64,000 nt of DNA from Rhodopirellula islandica (GTDB lineage: Bacteria > Planctomycetota > Planctomycetia > Pirellulales > Pirellulaceae), in the NCBI RefSeq assembly GCF_001027925.1, contig NZ_LECT01000052.1, forward strand, positions 1-64,000, written 5' to 3'. The position numbers and the translations under genes are program-made. The first letter of the stretch is position 1, and each line of letters begins with the position of its first letter. The notes under the pieces are model-generated. The model saw only the letters and a list, made by a program, of their open reading frames with translations. It made no database searches and was not told the origin of the DNA. Below are positions 53,406 through 61,681 of this stretch, piece by piece.

Positions 53406-54046
53406 ACGATTTGACGCTCGAAGAGTTCGCCGATTTGCTGGAACTCGTTCGGCAAGGCGACGACGATGCCACCGCCGTTCTATGGGAACGCTACTTCCAA
53501 CCCCTCGTTCGGCTGGCAGGAACCAGATTGCCCAAGAACCTTCGGCGGTCTGGCGACGAAGAAGACATTGCGCTTTCGGCGTTCCATAGTTTCATTGCGG
53601 GGGTTCGGCGAGAAAAGTTCCCTGATTTGTCAGGCCCGGATAATCTCTGGGGACTGCTGATCACGTTGACCAGTCGCAAGGTGAACGCTCATTTGCGTCG
53701 TCAAACGCGACAAAAACGGGGTGGCGGCCAGGTTCGAGGTGAGTCAGTCTTTCTGGACGCTTCGGGGGATTCCGGTCGTGCAGGGTTGGAGCAGTTCGCC
53801 GGACGAGGCGAATCCGACAACGCCCCGCCCGACTTGAGACTGGAACTGGCCGAGGCATGTGAGAAATTATTGGATGATCTACCGGACGAGCAATTGCGGG
53901 AAATCGCAGTGATGCGAATGGACGGTTTTTTGGTAGATGAGATCGCGACCAAACTGGGCGTGAGCAAGCGAGCGGTCGAACGACGCCTGCAATTGATACG
54001 AAAAACATGGACGGAAGCGGCGGAGTCCGTGCCGGACCAAACATAG
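53402..54046 (+). CDS. ECF-type sigma factor
   Basis: A 214-residue sigma factor. The N-terminal sigma-2-like part (AVLWERYFQPLVRLAGTRLP, DEEDIALSAFHSFIAGVRRE, FPDLSGPDNLWGLLITLTSR) is followed by a long Gly/Ser-rich linker and sigma-4 with an HTH (LLDDLPDEQLREIAVMRMDG, LVDEIATKLGVSKRAVERRL). This pattern fits planctomycete ECF factors that pair with Ser/Thr kinases. It overlaps YgfZ by four bases and is followed after 62 bases by a kinase gene on the same strand, so a kinase may control it. Confidence 0.9.
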   Translation: MNDLTLEEFADLLELVRQGDDDATAVLWERYFQPLVRLAGTRLPKNLRRSGDEEDIALSAFHSFIAGVRREKFPDLSGPDNLWGLLITLTSRKVNAHLRRQTRQKRGGGQVRGESVFLDASGDSGRAGLEQFAGRGESDNAPPDLRLELAEACEKLLDDLPDEQLREIAVMRMDGFLVDEIATKLGVSKRAVERRLQLIRKTWTEAAESVPDQT

Positions 54047-54108
54047 AAGCGTTGCCAAGCTCCTCGCACACACGCTTCGATCAGAGCACACTACGGAAGT
54101 GATTCCCG

Positions 54109-57069
54109 ATGAATTTGAGTGATCTGCCTGCCCGCGAATTAGCCCGCCTCGACGCGGTGTGCTTGGAATATGAGTCCGCTCTTCGGCAAATCGCGGATGG
54201 AGAACCAGCAACCTCCGATTTGGTCAGCATTCAATCGCTTGTCGAACGACATGGCGGTGAGCACGCCGATCTGCTGCGTTCCGAATTGGAAGCGATTCGA
54301 GCCGAGATCGACGGGAACCTGGGTATCCACGGTGATTCAGGGGAGCTGACGCAGGTCCTGGCGTCTTCCAATGACACGCCGTCGCATAACCTGGCATTGC
54401 TGAACACACCCGCCCTGGAAGCGAACGGGACCTCCAACGGCTTTGGATCGCCTGCCTCGGCGGAAGAACGCGTCCAAAAGGCCTTGGCGAAGGCATCGTC
54501 CAACGACCCGGTCGATTCACTGCCGCCGATGGGCACCGAAATCGGCCCGTACCGCTTGGATGGAGTTCTGGGACGTGGCGGGATGGGCGTGGTGTACCGT
54601 GCCACCGACACCCGACTGGAACGCAGCGTCGCCGTCAAAATGCTCTCGACCAACGGGCATCCCACCTTGGTCGAAAGATTTCAACGCGAGGCCAAGGCCG
54701 TGGCTTCGTTGACCCACCCTAACATCGTCGAACTGTTCGATGTCGGGGTGCACGATGGGATGCCCTACGCCGTGATGGAGCATCTGCGTGGCGAGACACT
54801 GATGCGACGGATGGAACAGCGGCGAACGGATGTGGCACCGGTCACCACGCAAATGGTCCGGGTCTGGGGCAGGCAACTGGCCGAAGCCCTGGCAACCTCT
54901 CACGCGGCCGGAGTGATTCACCGCGATTTGAAACCCGAAAACGTGATGTTGGTTGGACGTCGCAGTGGTTCTCCCACGCCGTCAGCAGCGACCACCAACA
55001 CGATCAGCAGTCATTCCCTGGCGACACAGCCTTCGAGCGAAAACTCCTTGCCATCGGTCAAACTCTTTGACTTTGGGTTGTCGCGTGTCGGTCGCGCTGT
55101 GTTTGGCCCTGGGGAATCGGATCCTGAGAATCAACACGACGACGCCAGCAATGACGAAGATGACGCGAAAACCCGTGCGGGCATGATCCTGGGGACGCCA
55201 GGTTACATGGCGCCCGAACAGGCTCGCGGCGAAACGGTCACGCCTGCCGCGGACGTGTTCTCGCTCGGGTGCGTGTTGTTCGAAGCGTTCTACGGACGCC
55301 CCGCCTTCACCGGAAAATCACCGGCTAGCCGTTACGCAGCGGTTTTGGAGAAGACTCCCTTGCCTGATCCTGGCCGCCGTCGCGACGACATCGCGCTGGC
55401 AGATTTGATCATGGCGATGATGCGAAAAACTCCTGCAGAACGTCCCACGGCGGCGACGGTGGTCACCGCGCTTTCGAGTGGCGGTGCAACCATGCCGCCT
55501 CAGGAGGGCGAGACGCTGGCATTGCCAATGGACGGCGTGTCGCTCACGCAGCCGATTCACATGGCTGGCGGCATTTCTCGTCGTCGGTTCGCTGAAATGG
55601 TCGGCGGAAGTTTCGCGGGCGCGTTGGTTGGGATGTCTGGACTGAGCGGCAACTGGAGCAAGTTGAACCAGATTCGCTCGATTGGCGTGCTCAGCTTCAC
55701 TCCCGCCACACAACCTGAATCGACCGCGCAGGTTGATCCTCAACCCGCCGGCGGACGCATGCTGCAACGCGGTGAACTGTTGGCTGGCTTGGTCGCCAAT
55801 GAACTGAGCCGCTTGGAAGGGTTGTCGGTACCCAAGTATGTGCCGATGACCGCCAGCTTCCCCGATCAATATCGCGATGCGGCATCGAGACTCGAAGTGG
55901 ATGCCTTGGTCGCCGGCACCTTCACCGAGGCAACGGGCGCTCAAGGCGGTGTGATGGATGTCAATGTCCAAATCATTTGTGCCGAAACCGGCACGCAGAT
56001 TTGGGGCAAAGTCATTCGCACCACCGCGGGCGACAACCTGATTGAACAAACCGACCTCGCCCGGCAAGTCGCGACCGCGATCAATCGGAGCTTGCTCGAA
56101 CATCCCGGCGAATCCAAACCGCGTGACCCGGGCGCCTTCACCTGTTTGCTCAAAGGACGAACTCAAGCCGACCCGGACAGCATCGACGGAATGCGTTCGG
56201 CACTGAAGTGCTTCGACAGTGCGCTTCGAGAAGACCCCAATTACGCACCCGCACACGCGGGAAAAGGCCTGACATCGTTGACCCTGGCAGGCCGCGTTGG
56301 CGACGAAGAGGCTCAAGAGTTGATCATCCAAGCCCGGCAATCCGTTCAGATCGCATTGGAAATCGATACATCAAACGTGGAAGCTCGCTTGGCGTCGGCG
56401 ATGTTGATGTATCAGAGTCTCGGCGATCTGATGCCAGCTCGCGATATTCTGCGTGGTTTGGCGAACGAGACGAGAAACTCATGGCAAGTGCACCACCAAC
56501 TCGGCTGGGTCGAATTGATGTTGTACGAGGAGATGGCCGGTGTTCGTTCCCTTCGCATTGCCGCGTCGATGCACCCTTCTTCCAAGTTGTTGCAGTCGGA
56601 CTTGGCACGTGCCCAGTGGTTCATTGCAAACAAGACTCGCGCGGTCAATGAAGCCAAGGCCGTGATGCCCAAGAGCGACGGGGACAAAATCGGTCCCGAG
56701 AGTTTCACTCGTGGTCTGCTGATTGATTTATACGAACACAGCAGCGACTTCAAATCCGCGGCGGACTTGGATCCAGAACTCAAGTGGACTGCAACCGACG
56801 GTGCTGATCGCTACTGGGAACAACGCGAGACGCGTTTGCAAACGCTCCCGTATGGTCCCTACGGGCCTTCCTTGAACGAAACCATTCTGCAGCTCCGCCG
56901 CACCGATGTTCCAACGCGAGAACCGGCCGAGCAACGATTGGCGAGACTGCTTCAAACCCGCAGCCCGATGCTGCCGTTGCTGTTGATCAAACACCCGCAA
57001 TTCGATTCCATGCGGACGCTGCCAGCGGCTGGTGAAGCGTTCCCGGTGCTGAACCCACGCAACATCTGA
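54109..57069 (+). CDS. Ser/Thr protein kinase with TPR-like repeats
   Basis: A 986-residue protein. The kinase domain (about 145-460) has the P-loop VLGRGGMGVVYRATD (153-167), catalytic Lys177 (VAVKML), HRDLKPEN with Asp273, DFG Asp321 and the APE motif at 368-370. A ~40-residue insert separates the catalytic loop from DFG, and an acidic insert (DPENQHDDASNDEDDAK) sits in the activation loop. Near residue 490 there is a Tat-signal-like segment (GISRRRFAEMVGGSFAGALV), then a TolB-like N-terminal part (GVLSFTPATQPEST, LAGLVANELSRLEGLSVPKY) and TPR-like repeats (GMRSALKCFDSALREDPNYA) to the C-terminus. It probably partners the ECF sigma factor 62 bases upstream. Confidence 0.92.
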   Translation: MNLSDLPARELARLDAVCLEYESALRQIADGEPATSDLVSIQSLVERHGGEHADLLRSELEAIRAEIDGNLGIHGDSGELTQVLASSNDTPSHNLALLNTPALEANGTSNGFGSPASAEERVQKALAKASSNDPVDSLPPMGTEIGPYRLDGVLGRGGMGVVYRATDTRLERSVAVKMLSTNGHPTLVERFQREAKAVASLTHPNIVELFDVGVHDGMPYAVMEHLRGETLMRRMEQRRTDVAPVTTQMVRVWGRQLAEALATSHAAGVIHRDLKPENVMLVGRRSGSPTPSAATTNTISSHSLATQPSSENSLPSVKLFDFGLSRVGRAVFGPGESDPENQHDDASNDEDDAKTRAGMILGTPGYMAPEQARGETVTPAADVFSLGCVLFEAFYGRPAFTGKSPASRYAAVLEKTPLPDPGRRRDDIALADLIMAMMRKTPAERPTAATVVTALSSGGATMPPQEGETLALPMDGVSLTQPIHMAGGISRRRFAEMVGGSFAGALVGMSGLSGNWSKLNQIRSIGVLSFTPATQPESTAQVDPQPAGGRMLQRGELLAGLVANELSRLEGLSVPKYVPMTASFPDQYRDAASRLEVDALVAGTFTEATGAQGGVMDVNVQIICAETGTQIWGKVIRTTAGDNLIEQTDLARQVATAINRSLLEHPGESKPRDPGAFTCLLKGRTQADPDSIDGMRSALKCFDSALREDPNYAPAHAGKGLTSLTLAGRVGDEEAQELIIQARQSVQIALEIDTSNVEARLASAMLMYQSLGDLMPARDILRGLANETRNSWQVHHQLGWVELMLYEEMAGVRSLRIAASMHPSSKLLQSDLARAQWFIANKTRAVNEAKAVMPKSDGDKIGPESFTRGLLIDLYEHSSDFKSAADLDPELKWTATDGADRYWEQRETRLQTLPYGPYGPSLNETILQLRRTDVPTREPAEQRLARLLQTRSPMLPLLLIKHPQFDSMRTLPAAGEAFPVLNPRNI

Positions 57070-57125
57070 ACCGTGATTCAGGACTGGAAACAGGCTCCAT
57101 TCCTGCTTCCTGCTGCAACAACAGC

Positions 57126-59327
57126 TCAGTTCGTGGCCTCGGCGGCTTCCGCCAGAGCGTTTTGGAACCAGCGTTTCAGTCGCGTGGCGATGGGAGCTTG
57201 ATGCCAACCGAAATGCGCTTCCAAACGCATCCCTGCTGGCACGCGTTGGGCCTCGGTTGCCGACAGTTTCAGGACGCCTCGAAAATGCGGTTGCAGCAAT
57301 CGCATCGCATCGATCGTTGCCTCTCCTAAACGATCATCACTCGAGGATACCGCCGAGGACTCATCCTTCATGCGAACCGCCAGTGGTCCCCCGTGAGTGG
57401 CGGCCAACGATGCGTTGGGCACTCGGTCGGATGCTCGTGGCTGAAGTTGATCGAGCGTGCCCCAAAACGTCTGCCGTCCAGCCGAAACCAACCGCACCGG
57501 TTCCCCGATTTGCTGTCGTACGTCTTCGACCTGAGACTGATTGATCACCGCCAAGACTTCTTTGTCCGTCGGCGTCGCAACCACCATCAGCACATCACCT
57601 TCGTTCACGTACGTGTTGAGTTTTGACAGCAAATCCTCGGCGATCACGCATCCCGATTGAACGGCCCGAACCTGCAACTGATCGGACTGCTTTCGAAGCG
57701 TTTGCAGTTTGTCCGAGATCGCTTGGCGATTGTCCAACAAAATCAGCCGCTCGGATTCCTCTCGTGACTCGATCGCTTTGCGAAGCCGGATGTCATTTTG
57801 CTGCTGTGCAATTCCCAACTCCGCGACTCGCTGCAGCAGCTCGCGGTTCTCGATGACCGCCAACCGGTCGCCCGCCTGAACCTGGTCTCCCGCGTTCACC
57901 AACAGTTCCACCAGGAACCCTTCCGCACCGACTCGCACGGCCGACTCCGGACGATACTGAACCACCACCGGAACTCGAACCGATGAGGGCACTGGCATCG
58001 CGACCAACATCCATCCGAGCATCCCCACTGCCAACGAACCAAGCCCCGCGCCGCGGCACACCTGAAGCGGGTGCGTGCGCCACAGCGTCCGCGTCGATTG
58101 CAACCAAGTCACAAACGGTTTGCCCCACCACATCCATCCTCCCAACACCGACAGCAAAACCCCTGCACCACCGAGCATTGTCGACGCCGCGATGCCCAGC
58201 GACACGCAGACGAGCACCCGCCAAGCGACCGCGCACCATCCGTAAACGAACACGGCCGTCCGTCGCCAACCCGTGTGGGAGCGAACCCAAGTGGCATCCC
58301 CCAAAAACCAACGCCGCAAGAACTGGCGCACCGATTGGTTGGCTTCGGTGGCCAAGTTGGGAACGTCCATCCCATCCGAAAGCATGAAGTAGCCATCGAA
58401 TCGCATCAGCACGTTGGCATTGAACAAAACCGTCGAAAGTCCCGCCGTGAGAATCACATGGTGACACCACCAGCGGATCATCTCGCTCTCACAGAACACC
58501 CATCCCACGATCGCAAAGGAAGCGACAACGCCTTCGACAAACATGCCTGCCGAAGCAACTCCGATTCGCGACCAACGCGACGACAATCGCCAACAACTGG
58601 AGACATCAACGTAGGCCAGCGGTGTCATCAGCACCCAAACCACACCGGCTTCTCGCACCGTCCCGCCCGCGCGGTGACAGGCAATCGCATGCCCCAGCTC
58701 ATGCACCAGTTTCAGCCCGATCGCCGTGAGCAACAACCAAGCCCAGTTGGACGGATCAAAGATCGACGCCGCCCCGGCAAGAAATTCCGACCACCGCGTC
58801 GTCAGCCCAAACAACGCCGCGACGATGAACAACACCCCGACCACCAACATCGGCGTTGAGAACAGAAACCCCAGAGCGAGTGAAAGCGGCAACAGCAACT
58901 TCGCCGCACCCGGAACCGGTGTTTTGATCCAAAAAGGATTCCACCGCATCAGTGATTGGGCCTTGGATTCGCTGGAATTTGACGTCTGACCGGAACGCCC
59001 CCTGCGAGGTGGCGGTGCATCGGCAAAGTGAGCCAATTGATGATCGATCAGCCAACGAGCGATCGACTCACATTGGGAAGACGAGGGAGCAGCACGTCCC
59101 ATCTTCGCGGTGACCAACCCGCAGGCTTGCGCGATCGTACGATGCCCGTCGAGCGCAGACAGAAACGTGTACTCGGGCAGTCCCACGCGAAAGAATTCAT
59201 GTGTGGCGGGAATTTCAATCCGATAGATCGGCTCCCCCGTTTCGCGGACGGGCCAGACCTTCACGTCACTCGCAATGCGAATCGGTTGTTGCTGCCAGTC
59301 GATGGTTCCGGGGTCACGCTGCGTCAT
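57126..59327 (-). CDS. M50-type membrane metallopeptidase with PqqD-like N-terminus and HlyD-like C-terminus
   Basis: A 733-residue protein from the ATG at 59327, overlapping the upstream stop by one base (TGATG). Residues ~18-100 resemble a PqqD/RRE-type winged helix (RVGLPEYTFLSALDGHRTIA, then CESIARWLIDHQ). The M50 core follows, with the zinc motif HELGHA (209-214) in LKLVHELGHAIACHRAGG and the second metal site FDGYF around D311 in NANVLMRFDGYFMLSD. About ten membrane helices lie between ~140 and ~460. The C-terminus carries a lipoyl/HlyD adaptor (GAEGFLVELLVNAGDQVQAG, RLILLDNRQAISDKLQTLRK). This fused layout is the 'putative peptide zinc metalloprotease' group linked to export operons. 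It is the last gene of the TolC-SecA-HlyD operon and probably matures or escorts the exported substrate. Confidence 0.85.
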   Translation of the reverse strand: MTQRDPGTIDWQQQPIRIASDVKVWPVRETGEPIYRIEIPATHEFFRVGLPEYTFLSALDGHRTIAQACGLVTAKMGRAAPSSSQCESIARWLIDHQLAHFADAPPPRRGRSGQTSNSSESKAQSLMRWNPFWIKTPVPGAAKLLLPLSLALGFLFSTPMLVVGVLFIVAALFGLTTRWSEFLAGAASIFDPSNWAWLLLTAIGLKLVHELGHAIACHRAGGTVREAGVVWVLMTPLAYVDVSSCWRLSSRWSRIGVASAGMFVEGVVASFAIVGWVFCESEMIRWWCHHVILTAGLSTVLFNANVLMRFDGYFMLSDGMDVPNLATEANQSVRQFLRRWFLGDATWVRSHTGWRRTAVFVYGWCAVAWRVLVCVSLGIAASTMLGGAGVLLSVLGGWMWWGKPFVTWLQSTRTLWRTHPLQVCRGAGLGSLAVGMLGWMLVAMPVPSSVRVPVVVQYRPESAVRVGAEGFLVELLVNAGDQVQAGDRLAVIENRELLQRVAELGIAQQQNDIRLRKAIESREESERLILLDNRQAISDKLQTLRKQSDQLQVRAVQSGCVIAEDLLSKLNTYVNEGDVLMVVATPTDKEVLAVINQSQVEDVRQQIGEPVRLVSAGRQTFWGTLDQLQPRASDRVPNASLAATHGGPLAVRMKDESSAVSSSDDRLGEATIDAMRLLQPHFRGVLKLSATEAQRVPAGMRLEAHFGWHQAPIATRLKRWFQNALAEAAEATN

Positions 59328-60760
59328 CAGACACCCAACCAGCGAAGCAGCAGGTTCCACGGACGATGAAAGACGATCCATCCGATCGGACGCTTGTTCC
59401 CATAGATCGTCGCGCGGCCCTTCATGCCGGGTCGCAGCAAACCGTCTTGATCATCCACCGTGACCTCCGCCAGAAACACATTCTCGGAATCACGCAGGGT
59501 CGCCGCAGGGTGGATTCGCGTGATCGCACCGTGCATGACTCGGTCTGGCATCGCATGCGTGTGGATCTGCGTTCGCATTCCAGCACCAACGTAGGCGATG
59601 TCTTTTTCCGGGACTTCGATCTCGACCTTCATCGCACCGACCGGCGCGATTTCAAACAATGTTTCACCGCGAGTCAGGGGAGCGCCTTCGGATTGCTTCC
59701 AATCACCACTGACGATGATCCCATCGATCGGGCTGCGGATTTCCAGGTTGTTTTTGCGATGGTTCAGCAGTTCCGTTTGCGTCTTCAACCGATCGGCTTC
59801 GAACGCCGCAATCTGGCTCTTGCCAAAGTCGTGTGTCGCCATCGACCCGCGTCGTTCCTGGTCGGCTTGGCCGTGCAACGCTCGCAACCCAGCCAGCTCG
59901 TATTCCAATTCGCGAGGGTTGATCTTCGCCAATAATTCGCCAGCCTTGACGGTGTCACCCGGACGCACCAAGCACTCCTGCAGCGGGCCATCAAAAGGAG
60001 CGGCGATGAAGCGTCGTTGGACCGGTTGCAATTGCACGTTCGTGCGAATGTTGTGGTGAGCGGGCAGGAACATCAACAGGATGACCGCTGCGACGACACA
60101 CACGGTGGCCCGTTGCCAGGTGGCACGGAACGAGCGAATCCCACGCACCAAGGACGCTTCCACACCGGTGGGCTGCAGTCGCTGAATGCTTTGAAGTTTG
60201 CTGCTTAACAACGGACCGAACGCTTCCAAAATCGAAGCCGCGGAGGGTTCATGCGGGTCCAGCACCAACAACACACCAAGATTCTCACCCGCCGTGTCGG
60301 CCAACGGGCAAGCCATCAAATTCCCGGATCCGATCGTCTTCAGCCATTGTCGCATCGCCATCGTGCCGGGCGACGATGCCACCTCGGTCGCGGCGACTTG
60401 GCTCAGTCCGTCTCCCAAACAAGCTTCTTCCGCGGCGGCCAGAGCTTCTCGCTGCTGTGTTTCCCCGTGCGATGAAGATGAAGACGATTCGACCGCGAAT
60501 TTGACACCGTTGCAAGCGTGATCGCTGATGCACTTCAATCCAGCACCAGGACGATTTCGCCAGCACAAAACAGCGCCCTCGGCCTGCAACCACTGGCTCA
60601 ACAAACGCGTGGCGATGGAGCCCGCTTCTTCGAATTCGTGACACCTGTCGAGCGTGGATTGCAGCTCAATCGCCGCCGCCAAAGTTTCGGCGCGACGCTG
60701 CAAATCGTGATGCGAGTCACGATCGAGCGAGTCGGGGGAATGGGTCGTGGCAGGGAACAC
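59327..60760 (-). CDS. GAF-domain HlyD-family membrane fusion protein
   Basis: A 477-residue protein starting three bases after the upstream HlyD gene. Residues ~25-190 form a GAF-like domain (TLDRCHEFEEAGSIATRLLS, MACPLADTAGENLGVLLVLD), cytoplasmic. A membrane helix (WQRATVCVVAAVILLMFLPA, about 216-235) is followed by the periplasmic adaptor: first lipoyl half (AAPFDGPLQECLVRPGDTVK), helical hairpin (ELAGLRALHGQADQERRGSM), second lipoyl half (EIRSPIDGIIVSGDWKQSEG) and beta-barrel (VEIEVPEKDIAYVGAGMRTQ). GAF domains bind small ligands such as cyclic nucleotides, so export may be ligand-gated. Its stop overlaps the M50 start by one base. Confidence 0.87.
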   Translation of the reverse strand: MFPATTHSPDSLDRDSHHDLQRRAETLAAAIELQSTLDRCHEFEEAGSIATRLLSQWLQAEGAVLCWRNRPGAGLKCISDHACNGVKFAVESSSSSSHGETQQREALAAAEEACLGDGLSQVAATEVASSPGTMAMRQWLKTIGSGNLMACPLADTAGENLGVLLVLDPHEPSAASILEAFGPLLSSKLQSIQRLQPTGVEASLVRGIRSFRATWQRATVCVVAAVILLMFLPAHHNIRTNVQLQPVQRRFIAAPFDGPLQECLVRPGDTVKAGELLAKINPRELEYELAGLRALHGQADQERRGSMATHDFGKSQIAAFEADRLKTQTELLNHRKNNLEIRSPIDGIIVSGDWKQSEGAPLTRGETLFEIAPVGAMKVEIEVPEKDIAYVGAGMRTQIHTHAMPDRVMHGAITRIHPAATLRDSENVFLAEVTVDDQDGLLRPGMKGRATIYGNKRPIGWIVFHRPWNLLLRWLGV

Positions 60761-60763
60761 GTG

Positions 60764-61681
60764 CTAGCGCACCGCAGGCGAAAGGGAAAGCGGTGCGTCG
60801 CTGACTCGGGTCCGTTTCGATTCGATCGATCGCGCCGACGCTTCCAAATCCAACCAGCAAACCACTCCACTGCGTAGGTCTCTGCTTTCGTTGTCCAAGA
60901 CCACTCGAACGCGGACCGTTCCCGACTCGGCGTTGGCAACCGGCGAAATGTGTTCGAGCGTTCCCAGCACTGCGCGGCGAGCCCCACCGACGCGAACAAC
61001 AACGGTTTGCCCTTCGGACAAGCGATCGACCCGTCGCAACGGGACGGAAAAGATGGCTTTCAGGCGATCGAGTTGCACCAATTGCAACAGCACCGGATCG
61101 GTTGGCGAAACAAACTCCCCCGCTTCCTTGGCAAACGAGACCACGACCCCATCCGCTGGTGCCTGAATCCGTCGTTGTTCCAACTGACAGATCACACGCT
61201 GGTGTTCCAACGCACGAACGCTCAACTCCTCCGTGACGCTTTGCAATCTCGCCAAGGCTTGTCGGTGATCGTTTTCGGCGCGTTCCAGCTCACGTGGCGT
61301 GGCATTGCCTTGCGTGAACAACCGGCGATAGCTTTGGACTTGTTGTTCACGAATGCCCACTTCGGCTTCCGCGGCCGTCTTGCCGCCAACGGCATCTTTC
61401 GCCGCTCGTGACACCTCCAGTGTTTTGCGCAACAACGCGTCCTCCAGTTGAGCCAACAGCTGACCTTCCTTGACCTCGTCGCCTTCACGAACTTTCAGTT
61501 CGGTGATCACGCCCATCTCGGATGAGGAGACGCTGATCCGGCGATAGGGTTCGGTGAAGGCTTCGTACTCATCCGCTGAGACGGTGTTCACGTAGCCGGT
61601 CCCCAGGGCTCCTGAATCCAACCAGCCCAAGCACTGCACACTCACCAAGACGCAAAGCGTCGCTATCCATTTGTGGTTCAT
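60764..61681 (-). CDS. HlyD-family periplasmic adaptor
   Basis: A 305-residue protein with an N-terminal signal or anchor (WIATLCVLVSVQCLGWLDSG). The adaptor layout is complete: SSSEMGVITELKVREGDEVK (first lipoyl half, about 52-71), a coiled-coil hairpin (REQQVQSYRRLFTQGNATPR, RELERAENDHRQALARLQSV), APADGVVVSFAKEAGEFVSP (second lipoyl half) and a barrel (RLKAIFSVPLRRVDRLSEGQ, LGTLEHISPVANAESGTVRV). It overlaps the SecA-like stop by four bases (ATGA). As an RND/MFP-type adaptor it would link an inner-membrane motor to the TolC-like duct. Confidence 0.88.
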   Translation of the reverse strand: MNHKWIATLCVLVSVQCLGWLDSGALGTGYVNTVSADEYEAFTEPYRRISVSSSEMGVITELKVREGDEVKEGQLLAQLEDALLRKTLEVSRAAKDAVGGKTAAEAEVGIREQQVQSYRRLFTQGNATPRELERAENDHRQALARLQSVTEELSVRALEHQRVICQLEQRRIQAPADGVVVSFAKEAGEFVSPTDPVLLQLVQLDRLKAIFSVPLRRVDRLSEGQTVVVRVGGARRAVLGTLEHISPVANAESGTVRVRVVLDNESRDLRSGVVCWLDLEASARSIESKRTRVSDAPLSLSPAVR

